Shown here one piece after another: positions 38,620-51,520 of a stretch of DNA of 64,000 nt (position 1 is the first letter of the stretch; each line of letters opens with the position of its first letter). The notes beneath the pieces were generated by a model. It had not been told where the DNA came from, did not search any database, and saw only the letters and a program-made list of their open reading frames with translations. The translations under genes and the position numbers were made by a program. The DNA is from Nymphaea colorata (taxonomy: Eukaryota > Streptophyta > Magnoliopsida > Nymphaeales > Nymphaeaceae): NCBI RefSeq assembly GCF_008831285.2, contig NC_045138.2, forward strand, positions 39,485,115 through 39,549,114. The letters run 5' to 3'.

Positions 38620-38790
38620 AGGGATGTCAATTGATTGACGAAATAGATTTTTAAAAAATCGGATATTGTAAAAAAATTTATCATCTGATTCAGCTTTATA
38701 TTTAAAAGTTAAATTCATATTTGATTGTGAACGTAGAAGTCGTATTTGGATCGGATTCAGATTTTGAATTTCAAATTCAGACTATGGTAT
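38620..38790. repeat. Fragment of the AGGGATGT-ended repeat family
   Basis: Begins AGGGATGTCAAT at 38620 and continues with the same word content as the copy at 5361-5790 (GATCGGATTCAGATTTTGAA). No matching right end is clear, so it is a truncated or decayed copy. Confidence 0.35.
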
Positions 38791-40614
38791 AGACGTTTCG
38801 TCATTAGCATTTGAACCATAGTAATATGTGAACTTCCAATGCCCTAATAATGCTGACCAACCTAGATGCTGATGTTGGCCAATGAAATGGCTTTTCTTGA
38901 ACCCTAAGTTATACTTATCTTGTTATGACGTTTACGTTGAATTTTATAAATAAATCCTAACAACTGAAGTACCGAGTGTATTTTCCTTGGCTTAAATTTT
39001 TTATCGTTAAACATTGCGTAAAAAAAGGGACAATCTGAATTCTGTTCACAATCTTATCTCCCTACCTAATCGACAAGTATGTTATTTCCCGTTGCTTACT
39101 TTGACAAAAAAAGGTGAAGAGAAGCTTATCATATAAAACAGAGGACGCTAGTAGCCATACGTTTGGGGCACGCCGTGTTTGCTGGGAACAAGTGCATCGC
39201 ATCATGAGGCCGTAGGAAATTGGTGTTTTGCCCACCGGAAGGGGAACATCTGATGTTAGAAAGGGGCCGAATACATGTCCGGCCTCGAACACATGAGCTC
39301 CTACCTTCTGCGGCAGTTTCATATGAAATCCCTTTCTTCTAGAAGACGTTGATTGGCGTCAATTGTAAGCAAGATAAAACAAAGATCCTGAGAAAGGATT
39401 TTGATGTTTAAATTTGGATTTTCCCCATTAAAGCTCTCTCACATAAAAGCTGAGTCGCTGAGGTCCACATTTTTTTTCTTCAATGTGCTGATCAACTCAA
39501 CCTGGAAATACAGTCGTTTTCCTGTCAAATTTTCTATTTCGATCACAACATGTATACAGCAAACTAGTCCTACTAGGTGAAGTCAGCAACTGCATGAGGT
39601 TCTAGGTAATAATTGTAACATAAATTTGTTTGGTTTCTTGAGACCAACTTCAACCCTCTATGTATAACGAGCTTTAGAAGCAAAAGGCAATATTGTCTAC
39701 GCCTATTTCGGCTGAATTTTTTTGGCGGATGGACAGATGCATTTCAACCCATATGGGGAACTTTATGTATACACTTGTATTAGAAAATAATTAACAGCCT
39801 GAATTGGCATATTTGAATTGCTATGATACTATAGCCAATAGCCAATTCAAGAGTGCCACAACACGTATTGCTTTTGGTTTTCTAAAAATAATTAAAAACT
39901 TTCTAGTTAATCATTTTATACCTTTTCTATTTGTTCAAAAAAAAAAAAATTGTAGATTAACAACAACTTATGTTGAATCACTGAATTGGATAAAGGACTG
40001 TTAAGCTCGGAACCAATGTTTGTAAGAAACGCTCGATATCAGAACGTATCATTCCCTTTGGAATACGATACAGGGCATGTTTATATATTTTATATTTTTC
40101 CAAAATTAATTTAGAATATATTACATTCACTTTTAAAATTTAAAAATAATTGAAAACTAGGGCAATACTGGCCGACACATATGCATCAACCCGATAAAAA
40201 AATACCTATGAGCAAACCATACCGTCCAGATGTTATTTACAACGCTGCTCACGATAAAATTATGCCGGATTCTGAGTGCAGTTGGCAGCCGCGGAAAGAC
40301 CCTTGATCTCAGCTGGCCAGACTTTAATTTCCGATTAGTTATATTGAAAGGTCATGAATAGCTCGCTCCAAGCCCAAACCTGTATATGTATTAGTCAAAA
40401 AATAGTAAGTCAAGGGCTTTGCCCCTCTTTCTGTAAGGGTTTAAATGTCGGTTTTCCTTCTACATTGGGGAAAAGGGGGAAAAGAAAAAGCTTCCGTATT
40501 TTCTTTTTACAGAGACTGAAGCAGGAGATAAGCAGAGAAAATGACAAGCCAAAATAGTAGAACAGAAGAAGTATAAAGCAAAAGACAATGCCCAAAGGTG
40601 TAGCAGAAGCTCAC

Positions 40615-43600
40615 TCAGGATGATGGGCAAAATAAGGGATCTTCCCGCTTCTGATATATCTCAAACAACTGCTTGGAGTAACGCATAGCCAGTTCTCGGC
40701 AGTACTCAACCCCCTCAGGCTTGTGCCTCTCCAATTCTTTTGCAGACTTCTTCAGTGGACCAAATGGATCGCCGTCAGTCAGAAATTCTGCTAGTTCAGA
40801 TCCCCTGATAAAAGATCCCACAGTAAGAAGGTAGACCAACAAGACAAATTATTACAACTAAATGAGAAAATTTCCATCATATTTACAGGGAAGAATAATA
40901 TGGGTGAAGGAAGAGATTGGTTCAAGTTCCATGAAAAACCAAAAACATTTCCAATAGCGATTAGTAGAACTAATTCAAGAGAAATGGAATTGACATTACA
41001 AAAGAGAAGTGGCTAAAGGGTCTAACGAGTCGATGACCAAGAAAAGGCTTGGACGGATCAATAAACAAGAGAAGGAAGAGTACGTTATGAAAGAATGAAG
41101 AAGAAAAGAAATGGATAAATGGGATGTTCTCCAATATCTTTCTTAAAAGCCAAGAACATCAATAGTTTTCAAACGTTCAACAACTAAACTAGCTTCCACT
41201 TAACGAAGAGGTTGCAGAAATACAAGACTGAAGTTGTAGCAAATTTGCAATCAAAATGCTGGACTAGCATTTAATTAACAATAGTCAATCTTGAGCAATA
41301 ATTAAAAACACGACTCAAGGAGAGCGAAGAGAAAAGATATAGAACATATTGTTCCAACACATGAAGTCATTTGCTTCACATTTCTGTAAAAACTCAAGTT
41401 CCTGATTTTGTAACATGAAAAGAGAACTAGCAGAAAAGATATACAAGATATTGTTCATGAATTCTTTTGCTTCATACTTCCGTGAAAACTCAAATTCCTG
41501 AGTCTGTAACATGAAAATAGAGCAAACAGAAAAGACATACAAGATACTGCCCGAACACATCAACATTTTAACTTAAAACTAGAGATCCTGATTTCGTTAT
41601 AACTTCAACAGTATTGATTTCTTGTTCTGGTTCATATGAAAAAAATACATAGATGCTGCCTGAATTTTTTCAACCAAATGAACAAAATGAGCACAAAATT
41701 TTCATGACAGTAAGTCCAAAAGACATATGCACATTGGCTACCAAAAGAGAAAAACACATTGCTCTGTACCCACATGGAAATATATGGATAACATAATAGT
41801 AATTCTTCAGTAGCATTTCACGACCACATCTGCTTGTTCTGCCTGTTTTAGAGAAAACCACAGCACAGAGACACCACTCGGATCTAAGGGATAACAATAA
41901 CAACAGAACACCACGCAGAATAATTTCACAAATCTGTACTCGCAAGTCCCCAAGTAAATAAGCCTGTGCATGGGTGTCATAGTCCTTAATTCTTGCTGGG
42001 AATGTCCCTCAACAAACAACATATGATTATAGGAAAGCACGCTGCTCCATGATAGGGAGACAGAGGATGCAGTCATACTGTGTCTTGTCTCCATAGAATT
42101 TAGCATCGTACTCTTCGAACCCTTGTGCATCCCATTGTGATCACTTCAAAATACTTGATTATTTGGGAAGCAGAAAACAAAATAGCAAGCAACGTGCACA
42201 ACCTTTTTAGGAAGTCGCATTTTGGATCAAGTAAAACACTAATAAGATGGAGTAAATAAAGAATAAAAAATAAAGAACACAATGCAAGAAATGATAAGCC
42301 CCATCAAAAGTAAAATGAAAAGGATTTGGGATTTCCTGTGACTAGGAAATGGTTTCATGTTTGGCAATTGGGTTTCCTGATGACTTCCACATCCTAATAC
42401 CTAGGAAGAGGAATTCCTACTTAGTCCAAGTGATTCTGGAGAACATGATGTGCGGTTTGCATGAATAGAATAAAAGCTCTAAGATGACATTCATCTGTTG
42501 GTAGTGATTGTTATCTATGCTTTATGCAGTGACAGCAGCTTGTTACCTCCCAGAATGCGTAAAATTGATTGTCGAGTATAGGCCTGCTTTTAGGGGATAT
42601 AACTATTTGAAGAGTCTAGAGTATTTCTTAGGGCATATAACTGTTTGAAAACCTAGACCTGTTTTTTAGGGCATATAACTGTTTGAAGCAATGCACCGTG
42701 AAGTGTGTAAATGTATTTTGACCTTTAAAGCACAAATTGATCCATCAAACACCTTGTAACAACTTTAACCTTTCCCAACGAACATGAAGGGATAACACAG
42801 TTTTCTCAGGCAGATAACTGTTTGAAGAAATGCTGCCTACAGATGCCTCTCACACTTAGGCACATATTTATACAGGTAGCTTCTTGTATGTACTTTAGCC
42901 GTTCCCTGCTAATATCAGACCAGATGAAAAAGTTGGGTCCTTAACAGACATCACCTAGAGAGATCAAATTTTAAGCAAGTCTTGACAAATGAACCAATTA
43001 GCACCTCATTTTCTGAAAAAGAACCTAATGCACTGCAATAATCCTAAGAGGCTAAAGCAAAGGTTTCTCTGGTCCACGTGCTGGACAGATGCATACGTAA
43101 TGCATCAAAATCCTGCCCTTCAAGTTTCATATTTCCATGTGAATTTCTTAAACTGAAAACTATGGCAAATACCATCTCACAAACCTATATCCAGGTCAAG
43201 GTTTAGTAAAACAGGTTCTAAAGTGTAATTTGTAATCCATACCTCAATGCATCAAACTTATTAAATCCCCGGCGGTTGTGATATAGTGAAGCCTTGCCTG
43301 CTTTCTCTTCAGACGTTTGCTGCCTATAAAGAGCACAAACAGCCTTCATGCAAAGCTCATCATCCCTCTGAAATGAAGCAAGCATATCAGCCTCAAATTC
43401 CCAATTTTCTGAACCTTTCTTCTTCTGGATTCTCCCTAAGATGTGGGTGAGTGAGTCCTGAGAAATGGAACCATCATCAGCTCCACAAGCTGATGAATCT
43501 GAAGAACTAGACTCAGCTTCTGATTCACCAGCCCCGTTTACGATAAATCCACCCAGACTTTCGCTTTCACTGCTCTCGATGGCATGGTTTTCATTGTGTA

Positions 43601-45341
43601 GATTTTCAGGAATAAATTCACCAGCAGCTCTAGATAATGTGCTCTTCACATCGTTGGCGTCACCTTCATCTGCAGGAACAACTGAAGAGATCTCTCTTGT
43701 GTCCCTCATTTTCTCTAGTTCTCGTAATAGATGAATGCGCTTTCTTGTAGGAGTCACTGGGCTTTTAAAAGTACTGATCTCTTCACTGCATCCAGCAGTA
43801 TCAACCTCCATCAACAAAAGACTGGTCTGAACAGAATCTTCGTTTTGAGGAGTGTCAACTAGCCGCTGGCCATCAACAAGAGCTGCAGGATCAGCATTCA
43901 ATTTACCATGCTCATTGCCTGCAAGCAGATCCACCAATAGCTTCTTTGTTCTACGCGTAGAGTTCCGGTTGTCTTCGTCCTCATCACTCTCGCCGTCACT
44001 TATAACCTTAGAAAGACGCCTTCTCTTGGGTGACAGAATACGGTCGTCCTCTTCACCCGGGCCCACATTTTTTTTCACTTCAATACTGTAATTTTTGTCA
44101 TTTGAACTCATCTTTGAGGTTGTTTCTGTCAGACTGGAAGAAGTTAGTTGCGAAGTCTGCACCAAGTCACCTAGGCCACAAGTCTTTGCCGCACGACCTG
44201 TTACGCGACGGGTACCTTCACCATTATCATCCACAGCTACCACTTCAGAGAGCAGCTTTATCTTAGGAGACAGAATACGACGCTCAGTACTTGAGCTAAT
44301 ATTGCTATGCGAAGCAACTACTCTTGTTTCACTCGTTGGAATTTTCAAGCTCGAGTTTGGCGTTTTTTCTGTCAAATTGGTAGGAGGTCCCTGAAGGAGA
44401 GACTTCACCATATTATCGGAAGAAATATTCAGAGTACCACTCTTTCTACTGGCGCTTGTAAGCAGTGGTGCGGGTGAGGCATCCACTTCTTCGTCACTGT
44501 CACTTATATCTATGACAAGTTTGTGTGGCCCTCCTGCCACAGTAGAGTGCTTCTTGTCAATTATTAGACGGTCTATAGGGGTTTCTGCCTTGGGGACAAG
44601 GTTTGGTGCACAAGGTTGACGGTTGCTTGATCTGTCGATCTTGGCGGCAGGGCTTAGGAGGGGAGGCTGCTGATTCGTGCTGTCAACCTCGTCAAACTTC
44701 AATTCAGCTTCCCTATAATGTTTGCTCGGCTCTCTTTTCTTCCCGAGCTCCTCTAACAACCCCTTAATCTGTTCCTTCATCTTCTCCACCTCCCCATGAA
44801 CCACTGGAAAATCTTCCTCCAACTTGTTGCATTTCCTCTTCCAATCCTCCAGCTCCTCCTCGACCATCCGCTTCTCGCCGTCCAACTCGGCAAACGCCCT
44901 TTCAAGTTCCCCAAATCGGACCGCCGCTTCTTCCTCCTTCTTCATCAACGTGTCGATTTCTATCCGCGCCTTCCACTCCTCTTCCCTCAGAAAGGTGCAC
45001 TCCAACTCCCACTTCCCACACTCATCCTCCAACTCCCTGTTCCTCACAAAAAGACTCTGCAATTCCCGCTCGCGCTCCTTCTCCCGTCTCGCTGCCTCTT
45101 CGTTCTTTTCCTCAAGTTCCCTAATCCGCTCATCCTTCAACTTCGATTCCTCCGCAACCTTCCGTAGCTCTGCCTTCAGGGATGCTTCCTTCTTCCCCGA
45201 ATCTTCCTCTCTCATCTTCAGTATATTCGCGGCCTTCTCGAAATCCGTCCTCAGGAAAGACCCCTTCAGGTAAGAAACCAACTCCCCCGCGCTGCAATTC
45301 GCCTCCGGGAAACCCTTAGTGTCGACGAACTCATCATCCAT
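40615..45341 (-). CDS. Uncharacterised nuclear coiled-coil protein with a SUMO-interaction-like motif, 2 exons
   Basis: Exon 1 is 45341-43243 and exon 2 is 40804-40615; AG/G joining gives arginine in FDALRGSELAEF and a 762-aa product. I do not recognise the family. Visible parts: residues 33-205 form a long charged coiled coil (ELEEKNEEAARREKERERE); near 275-285 LVIDISDSDEE has the hydrophobic-then-acidic form of a SUMO-interacting motif; RILSPK occurs twice (near 355 and 434), followed by basic residues (SPKIK and SPKRRRLSK), giving possible CDK sites and a nuclear localisation signal; acidic/serine stretches follow. The C-terminus is the most globular part: ENWEFEADMLASFQRDDELC, ALYRQQTSEEK, then the exon-2 region EFLTDGDPFGPLKK and YCRELAMRYSKQLFEIYQKR. 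A nuclear, possibly cell-cycle-regulated role is inference only. The 2.4 kb intron contains diverged repeats. Confidence 0.85.
41340..41565. repeat. Diverged tandem repeat in the coiled-coil gene intron
   Basis: Two copies of about 123 bp, each containing TTTTGCTTCA/ATTTGCTTCA, ACTCAAGTTCCTGA/ACTCAAATTCCTGA, TGTAACATGAAAA and AGATATACAAGATA/AGACATACAAGATA. Old compared with the other duplications in this window. Confidence 0.6.
42580..42690. repeat. Short tandem repeat in the coiled-coil gene intron
   Basis: Three related units around TTAGGGCATATAACTGTTTGA (also TTAGGGGATATAACTATTTG) with spacings of about 42 bases. A further partial copy (CAGATAACTGTTTGAAG) lies near 42810. Confidence 0.55.
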
Positions 45342-46554
45342 TCACTAAATTCACAACCTAGTAAACATAATTCACGCGACGGTTCTACTTCACACATCAA
45401 AAAGGAAACGCGGAAAAAGGAACCCTAACTCACAGCGCTGCACAGGACCAAGAAACCCATCCACCAGGAAACCTGACAAAGATCATCCCAGATGACCGAC
45501 TGCACCTCCAGCGTCGAGCAGAAAGACAATCCACTGACAATTGTACGGAACTCGTCGGAATCCTCTCTATCCGTCCCTTTCTTCCTCTACCCTCCATCGA
45601 CTCTGGACACCGAAAATGGAGAACACGCGGGAACGGCACAAAAGATGATGCCGAAGGAAGAAAGGCAGCAAGCTCGCGAGACGGAAGGTATACCGACGAA
45701 CCGAGGTTGATCCTCATCTGGATTTTTCCGAATGCCATGCTTATTTGTAGGAAATTGACATGTACGTACCTCCATCATATTGTGATTTTTTCAAAGGGCA
45801 AGCCGAATATATTTATATTTTTTTAAAACATTTGCTCTCTTTATATCATTTAATATTGTAACTGTAGCACGGACATCAATCTCGTTTTAGTCAAATACGT
45901 CATTTGAAAATATGTGTATGCCGTTCTTACTCATGTTGCTCTTCTTTGTTTCCAAAGAACTTTTTGTTGGTAAATCTGAATTTTGGAAATTATTTCGAAA
46001 TGCTTAAGTAAGAAACTGGAATGATATTGACAGAAAGGTAAAGTTGAATTTCTTAATGATCCATAAGATGAAATGAGTAGAGAAAAGAAAATCCCTTTCC
46101 TTTCTAAGAAAGTTTGCTGAAAAACTTCAAAACTTAATCTCACAAGATTTATTTTTTCCAACGACTTCTAAAGAGGAATTACACGTTGATTGGCCACAAT
46201 TTTGCTTTGTGTACTTTTTTTTGTCATGTTTAAGAACATACCTTATGCAAATCCGGGCAAGGCCGACTTGCTTATTGATTCATGTGAAATTTATCGAGGT
46301 CGAACTTTACGCTCTGAAGGCGCCCAAGATCCAGATATGTCAAAAACTGGCTCGCTTTTTCTATTAGTTCAGAAACCCCTTTTTTTCATCGTAATCGATG
46401 ATCCCACTGTCCGCAGAGATCCGTCGCCGACCGCCGTCTGGCGGCGCCCCTCGGAAACAATGTTGCCCACTTGCCTTTTGCCCCCTCTCCAAGTCTGTCT
46501 TTGACATTCTCTCGACCACCACCGTCACCCACCTCGGCACCTACCCTCCCCGCA

Positions 46555-46589
46555 TCTATATAAGCAACAAGAAACTGACTAAACCCTAG
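46555..46589 (+). promoter_or_regulatory. TATA box and telo-box of the CMC4-like gene
   Basis: TCTATATAAG at 46555-46564 is a good plant TATA box, and AAACCCTAG at 46581-46589 is a telo-box-like motif. Telo-boxes near the transcription start are common in plant housekeeping genes for translation and organelle biogenesis. Confidence 0.55.
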
Positions 46590-46669
46590 TCCCTTTACTT
46601 TCATTCACCTATAGTTCTCAATCTTCCAGTATTTCTAATATCGACGCCAAGCATTCTGTCTAATCTCCA

Positions 46670-46772
46670 GTAAGTTCGATCACCTTTGCTAGAATGTCCG
46701 TCTTCTGCTTGGTTGTCCAGATTTGAATCACAATCTTAGTTCGTTTCTTGTTTCTATTCCCATTTCTTCTAG
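46670..46772 (+). other. Likely 5' UTR intron of the CMC4-like gene
   Basis: Donor CCA/GTAAGT at 46670 and acceptor CATTTCTTCTAG ending at 46772 after a pyrimidine tract, 19 bases before the start codon. Inferred from splice consensus only. Confidence 0.45.
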
Positions 46773-46791
46773 TTTGTTTCTCAAAAGGAAT

Positions 46792-49779
46792 ATGTCGGAG
46801 GTCACGCCGGAGCCCGTCTGCGCCAAGGAGGCCCTGGAGCTGCTGAACTGCGTCGCCTCCGCCTCCTACGACTCGGATCGCTGCGCCGCTCTTCTCGAGT
46901 CCCTCCGCCAATGCGTTCTTAAAAAGGCACCAATTTCCATTTTCCATGTTATCCTATTCTGATTCCTCGTCGTTGATCAATCTTTCTGCTTTTCTTTGTT
47001 GTGGTTGGCTTTTGGTTTGTCGCCTTCCGAACTGGTCTGTGTTACGCCCATGTAGTGCATCTTCTTCTTATTGAATTGCTTACCAGTTGCTTCATGCGAG
47101 CCTTTTCCAGTTACGTGCTTTGCGCAGTCCTGTGATTTTTTTTTGGTGGATTCTTTGGAATTTTTTAGCTTTACTAACAAAAGATTCTAGTGAGGAACGC
47201 TACCTATGCAGGCGTCTGAGTTGGTCGCTAAGTATGCACGCCCAATTCTTAGAAGAGCTCCAGCAAGTACCTGCTAACCAAATTTTCAAAATTCTTAAAG
47301 ATATGGAGTAACATTAGTTTTTCTGCTGTCCCTTTCTCCATTCGTTTCTTTCTTCCCCACTCTTGTTTCTCTCACCTTTCGATTCTTCACCACTTTACCA
47401 AGCGATCGTTTACTTGCCACCACCACCACCCGTGGGATAATATCACCTACACCATTGATAGACGATCCATAGTTGATCAGTGAGCTATGTGAAATGCAGG
47501 AGAGTGAAGCGTAGGCAGGTCAAATTGAATGCGACAGGGTGCAGGGCTGCGTAACTGTGGTATTTCTACCAGGCCTCAGGTATTTCTACCAGGCCTCATA
47601 TCTTTGTTGTGTCGCGCGATCCCCGAACCAGTTAGATGGATTTTGAGCTCGGATTTTCTCGTTTGTGCTTCTCCTTGTATATGCTTGGATGAGAAAATCT
47701 GCTCCGATTTACATTTTTTCTTTATCGTGGTTTCTTAGTTAACTGTATGGCATATGCTTACAGATCTAGTTTGTAATTGACAATATAAAGCTTTTTAACC
47801 AACTTTCATAAAATGTTGCATAACTGTGCATTTCCATTCATATATGCCATGCATACGCCACGTCACACCCATATAGATTTAGCATGTGGATAGCAGCAAG
47901 ATTGAATGGGCTAGACTTTGCTATCATAGGCATATAAACAAGAAAATATGCCCCGATTCGATCGGCCATCATGGGGTGAGGTACTTCAATGTTCCATGTA
48001 CAGATGTAGAGCCGTAGAGGAACATAGATTGGACTCCTAGATAAAGTTCAGCAAGTGAAATTTGGCAGTTTGGGGAATGAGTACTTGAAAAGGGAGGAGG
48101 AGAAATGAAGGAAACAGAAGTGGTTTTGTTGTGGAAACGGCAAACATATGTAATGCATATTTTTGGGAAGTTCTTTGTCTCGCATGTCGGAGACATTTGA
48201 ATATTGTTTTGATAGGTGTCATCATCAAAGGGTACCAATTACCAAATAGTTGCTTTTCTCTCTTTCTGTCAAGAAAGGAAGGGTCGGATTGGTAGATTCT
48301 TCTCCTCCAGTGGGTGCACCTTCTGAATCTGATTGTTTCTTCTTCTCCTCCAGTATGTGCACGTACTAAATCTGATTAGAGTAGCATATATGTCCTGAAT
48401 TTCTCTTTATTTTTGTTTAGCAGTCATTTAGAGCTAACAATATGAGGGGCTCTAGTATGGAGCTTCATGTGAGTCTTTCGAGCCTATTTTTCCTGCACCA
48501 AACACAAATTATAAGTGAACTGTGGAAAGGTTGATGGCTGAAGTGAGCTGTGGAAAGGTTAGTCAGAGGGTTGGTCGCAGGAAGATTTCATTTGTTCAGA
48601 GATTTTGTTTAATTCAACACTTTATTTTAAAAAAGAATCCTCATATGACTCAGAGTAGATTGCATTTTGGTCAGTGCACTTTTGTCTAAATTTAACATCT
48701 TATTTCAGAAAGGATCGTCATATGACAAATGATCATACTGATTTAATTTCATTGGCTGTTCTTTTATGAAGTATGCAGACCCACTTTTTTATACAGCTTA
48801 TATTTTGAGAAAATCTAAGCCAGCGTTGAGTGGTTTGTAGTGGGACCATTTTCTGTTCACTCCAAATCAGCCCTTACGGATGTGTCTCACAATGCCAAGG
48901 AATGAATGTGTATTAATTGGATAAAAGAAGGATGGAGAAAATAAAAGCCTACATGAAACATATAAATTTGGATCTTCAAGGGTAAATGCTGATTTTTCTT
49001 TTTCAACAAGATGTTAAATAAAGATTTTGGAATGAAAATAGTGCTTCTAATGGGACAAATTTGTTAACAGTGAAAAGGAAAAGATTATATTTTGGATGAA
49101 AACTTTTCTGGCATGAGTTGAGCTAAAATATCTGGTTATCATTTTGTTGTTTTGGTGACCAGTGAAACAATCACTCTGCAATCATGGTGTAGAGTTTTAG
49201 TTTACAAAGGACCAATAAGGTCCGACCATCCCTGTTCATGCTTATTGAAAAATACTGAATAATGGCTCTTCATCTATGGGTTACCAAGTAATTCCACATT
49301 GAATCTAGAAGCTCTTGGGTTCCCTAATGTTTTTCATGTCAAATTATGAGAACTGTTCACTGTTCAGGATTAACTGGTTTTTTACCTGTGATATTCCTCT
49401 TAGCTAATTTGGTATACACACTTTTTGGTGGATGCACACACAATGTGTTGCATGTTACAGTCTGTGGTGCTCGAACCTGGAATTGTCTTGTCATTGGTGT
49501 GTCGCACTGAATTTTCTCTCATAGACATCAGATGTAATGTTTGAAACAAAGAAACACCAACTTGTGGCACAATACACCAACAGTGGCTTAAGACTGGGAG
49601 TGTTTGCATGAGAATTTGTTGCATGTTTTTCAGTCGTCTGGCTTCTTTCTTTTTTGAGTTCATGTTTGATAGTTTTTCTAATATTTTTGGGTAAATTAAT
49701 GCAGAACGTGAAGAAGTTCTCCCTCTCTGGTCCTAATCCGCCAGCTTCAAGCGCAGATGAGAAAAAAACTCGCCCTTGA
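46792..49779 (+). CDS. Twin-CX9C (CHCH) protein resembling CMC4, two coding exons
   Basis: Small protein expected to be imported into the mitochondrial intermembrane space by the MIA40 disulfide relay. Exon 1 is 46792-46926, exon 2 is 49705-49779, giving 69 aa. The cysteines are spaced C-x9-C, x10, C-x9-C (CAKEALELLNC then CAALLESLRQC), the same spacing as human CMC4 (MTCP1 p8). The C-terminus NVKKFSLSGPNPPASS is polar. Exon 2 ends in a clear stop and its acceptor (TTAATGCAG) is good. The donor is uncertain: the best protein comes from a GC donor (AAAAAG/GCACCA at 46927); alternatives are GT at 46915 (losing VLKK) or a GT about 25 bases downstream (adding APISIFH). All keep phase 0, so the product differs only after the fourth cysteine. 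The intron is 2.8 kb and holds no recognised feature. Confidence 0.8.
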
Positions 49780-50847
49780 ATTCTGATTACTAGGCGTCCT
49801 GTTGGATGGACAACAAAATTTTGTCACCCGCAAAAGTTTAACGAGTGATACACACTTCTGCGTTTGTTTCATTATGCATGTTTGAATAAGTAACTGTATC
49901 TGATACATTAAACGGTGTTTTCTGTGGACTTTTGACACCAGATTTTAATATACTCAGTTCGACCGAGCGATGAGAATCCTTGTGGAGAAGCTTTACGGCG
50001 AGCTGAGGCTAAGTTGCCTACGGCAGTTAACACAGAATTGTTTTTTATCTGATTTTAGCAGTAACTAGAAATGTAAAACTGCAATGTGTGAGGTTCTTGC
50101 CACTTCATCTGTGTCCTTTTGGCCTTGATCTCCTGTCCTGCATTGGGAATGGAAACGCCAATCTTATTGCTTTAAATTAATTGGCACTCTGAGGATTAAT
50201 TTGGTTGTTTGTATTCTGCAAAGATGGAAAGCTCAGTGAGATGAAACAACTGGGGAAAATGAAACCAGAGATTCGTGGGCAAGCCACTTTTCAACTATAT
50301 ACAGTTCCCATTGAAATTAATTTGTCTTTATGCATCTATACTTCGACGCCGCAAACTTCTCTGCGTCTCCGGCTTGCTCCGATGTTCTCTTATGGATGCG
50401 TTGCATGCCTACCTTTGGGGATCCCCTTAGGAAATGTAGCTTACTATGGGAAAATGTTTCCCCAGGGGAACGAGGTGACAACACAGCTTTCATTCGAAGA
50501 TGGGTGCATGATAGGAGGAGGTCTCCTTTAATACGAAAGTGGGCCTTTTTCTTAAAATTTGACGAGGAACTTGGGGAAGATCGTTTCGCATAAGAAAACA
50601 AAACCAAGATATTGCTGTCTCATCTCAAAAGATGGATATTGTCATGTTGGGCTTTCCGTGTTCTTGTAGTTTCTTCCAAGTTGTAGAGATTTTTAATTTA
50701 TGATGGACCCCTTGTTCCTCTTATCCTTTTCCCATCCACTGAGTGCCTATCCAAAATAGAAGGGTATTCTCATCTAGGGCCTTTGCAACTCGCCCCAATG
50801 GATGTACTTTCTCCAGCACCATATTCTCATATTTGTTCTTCTCAAAC

Positions 50848-50850
<3 letters not shown>

Positions 50851-50886
<36 letters not shown>
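50851..50886. repeat. TA microsatellite
   Basis: Run of TA units preceded by ATATG. Confidence 0.9.
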
Positions 50887-50889
<3 letters not shown>

Positions 50890-51267
50890 CATAATAGGAA
50901 AAAGGCAAGAGCACCTTTTCCTATTCAATCACAGACCCCTTCCCCTTAATGTTCTCCTTTACTTATTCATTCATAAAAGTGCTATGCAACCTACAAAAGG
51001 CTATTGACTTAACTTTAATAAATAAAGCTAGTCCATCACTCGACTGGCTTGCGATGGACTTCTCCCCATCTAGTCCATCCCCACTTCCTCTTTACTTGAT
51101 ATAGACTATGAGACTGCCATAATTGTGCTTACTATTTTGCACAATGACACCAACCAGACATATGACATATCAATTAATTGTCACATCATCGAAGGTCACA
51201 AGATGAATTCAATGCGTGGACTGAACAGGAGTGCAAGACCTCATAATGTGGCGTGATGTCGACCCTT

Positions 51268-51520
51268 GGGGGTTGTTTGGAAAAAGTAATAGTATGTTAC
51301 TGTTTCATGCATCTATCTAAAAAAGTATAGTAATTCATCAAACACTTTTTTAAAGTGTCCAATGAATCTAACCAACTTCAGAAAACTTGGTTTTGTCAAA
51401 ATTGGGTTTTCTAAAAGCCCAGCTTTTATGATATCCAAACACTCTAAAAAGTTGGTTTTGGAGGCAAAACCAGATTTTGTCTCCGAAACGCGTACTTTTG
51501 AAGTGTCATCCAAACGCCTC
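51268..51520. mobile_element. MITE-like element, about 253 bp
   Basis: Left end GGGGGTTGTTTGGA and right end TCCAAACGCCTC form an imperfect inverted repeat. The interior contains several AAAAGT/ACTTTT words and TTGGTTTTG copies in inverted arrangement. No open frame and no certain target duplication. Confidence 0.45.

Larger units (their letters stand above)
34422..40614. other. 6 kb intergenic region without a supportable gene
   Basis: 34430-34860 is GA-rich and probably the EDR4 promoter and leader. 35880-36560 is GC-rich with overlapping open frames on both strands (224 aa plus, 150 aa minus) that resemble no family and lack codon or domain support. The rest is AT-rich, with one TA microsatellite at 38173-38198 and an end of the AGGGATGT repeat family at 38620. 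Confidence 0.5.
45342..46791. other. Divergent intergenic region between the coiled-coil and CMC4-like genes
   Basis: The two genes are transcribed away from each other. 45342-45740 is GC-richer and probably holds the leader and promoter of the coiled-coil gene; 46400-46660 is the promoter of the CMC4-like gene. Between them is AT-rich DNA without features I can name. Open frames of up to 104 aa here have no family resemblance. Confidence 0.5.

Noticed and set aside
41807-42130. Possible additional exon (107-aa frame) inside the coiled-coil gene intron
   Set aside because: The direct junction 43243/40804 already gives a continuous, in-phase protein; the frame has no supporting splice pair that I could see.
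44824-45273. 149-aa serine-rich open frame on the plus strand
   Set aside because: Antisense shadow of the coiled-coil region (Glu/Lys codons read backwards as Ser/Phe/Leu).
50205-50607. Open frames on both strands of about 100 aa after the CMC4-like gene
   Set aside because: They overlap on opposite strands, neither resembles a known protein, and the context is intergenic.
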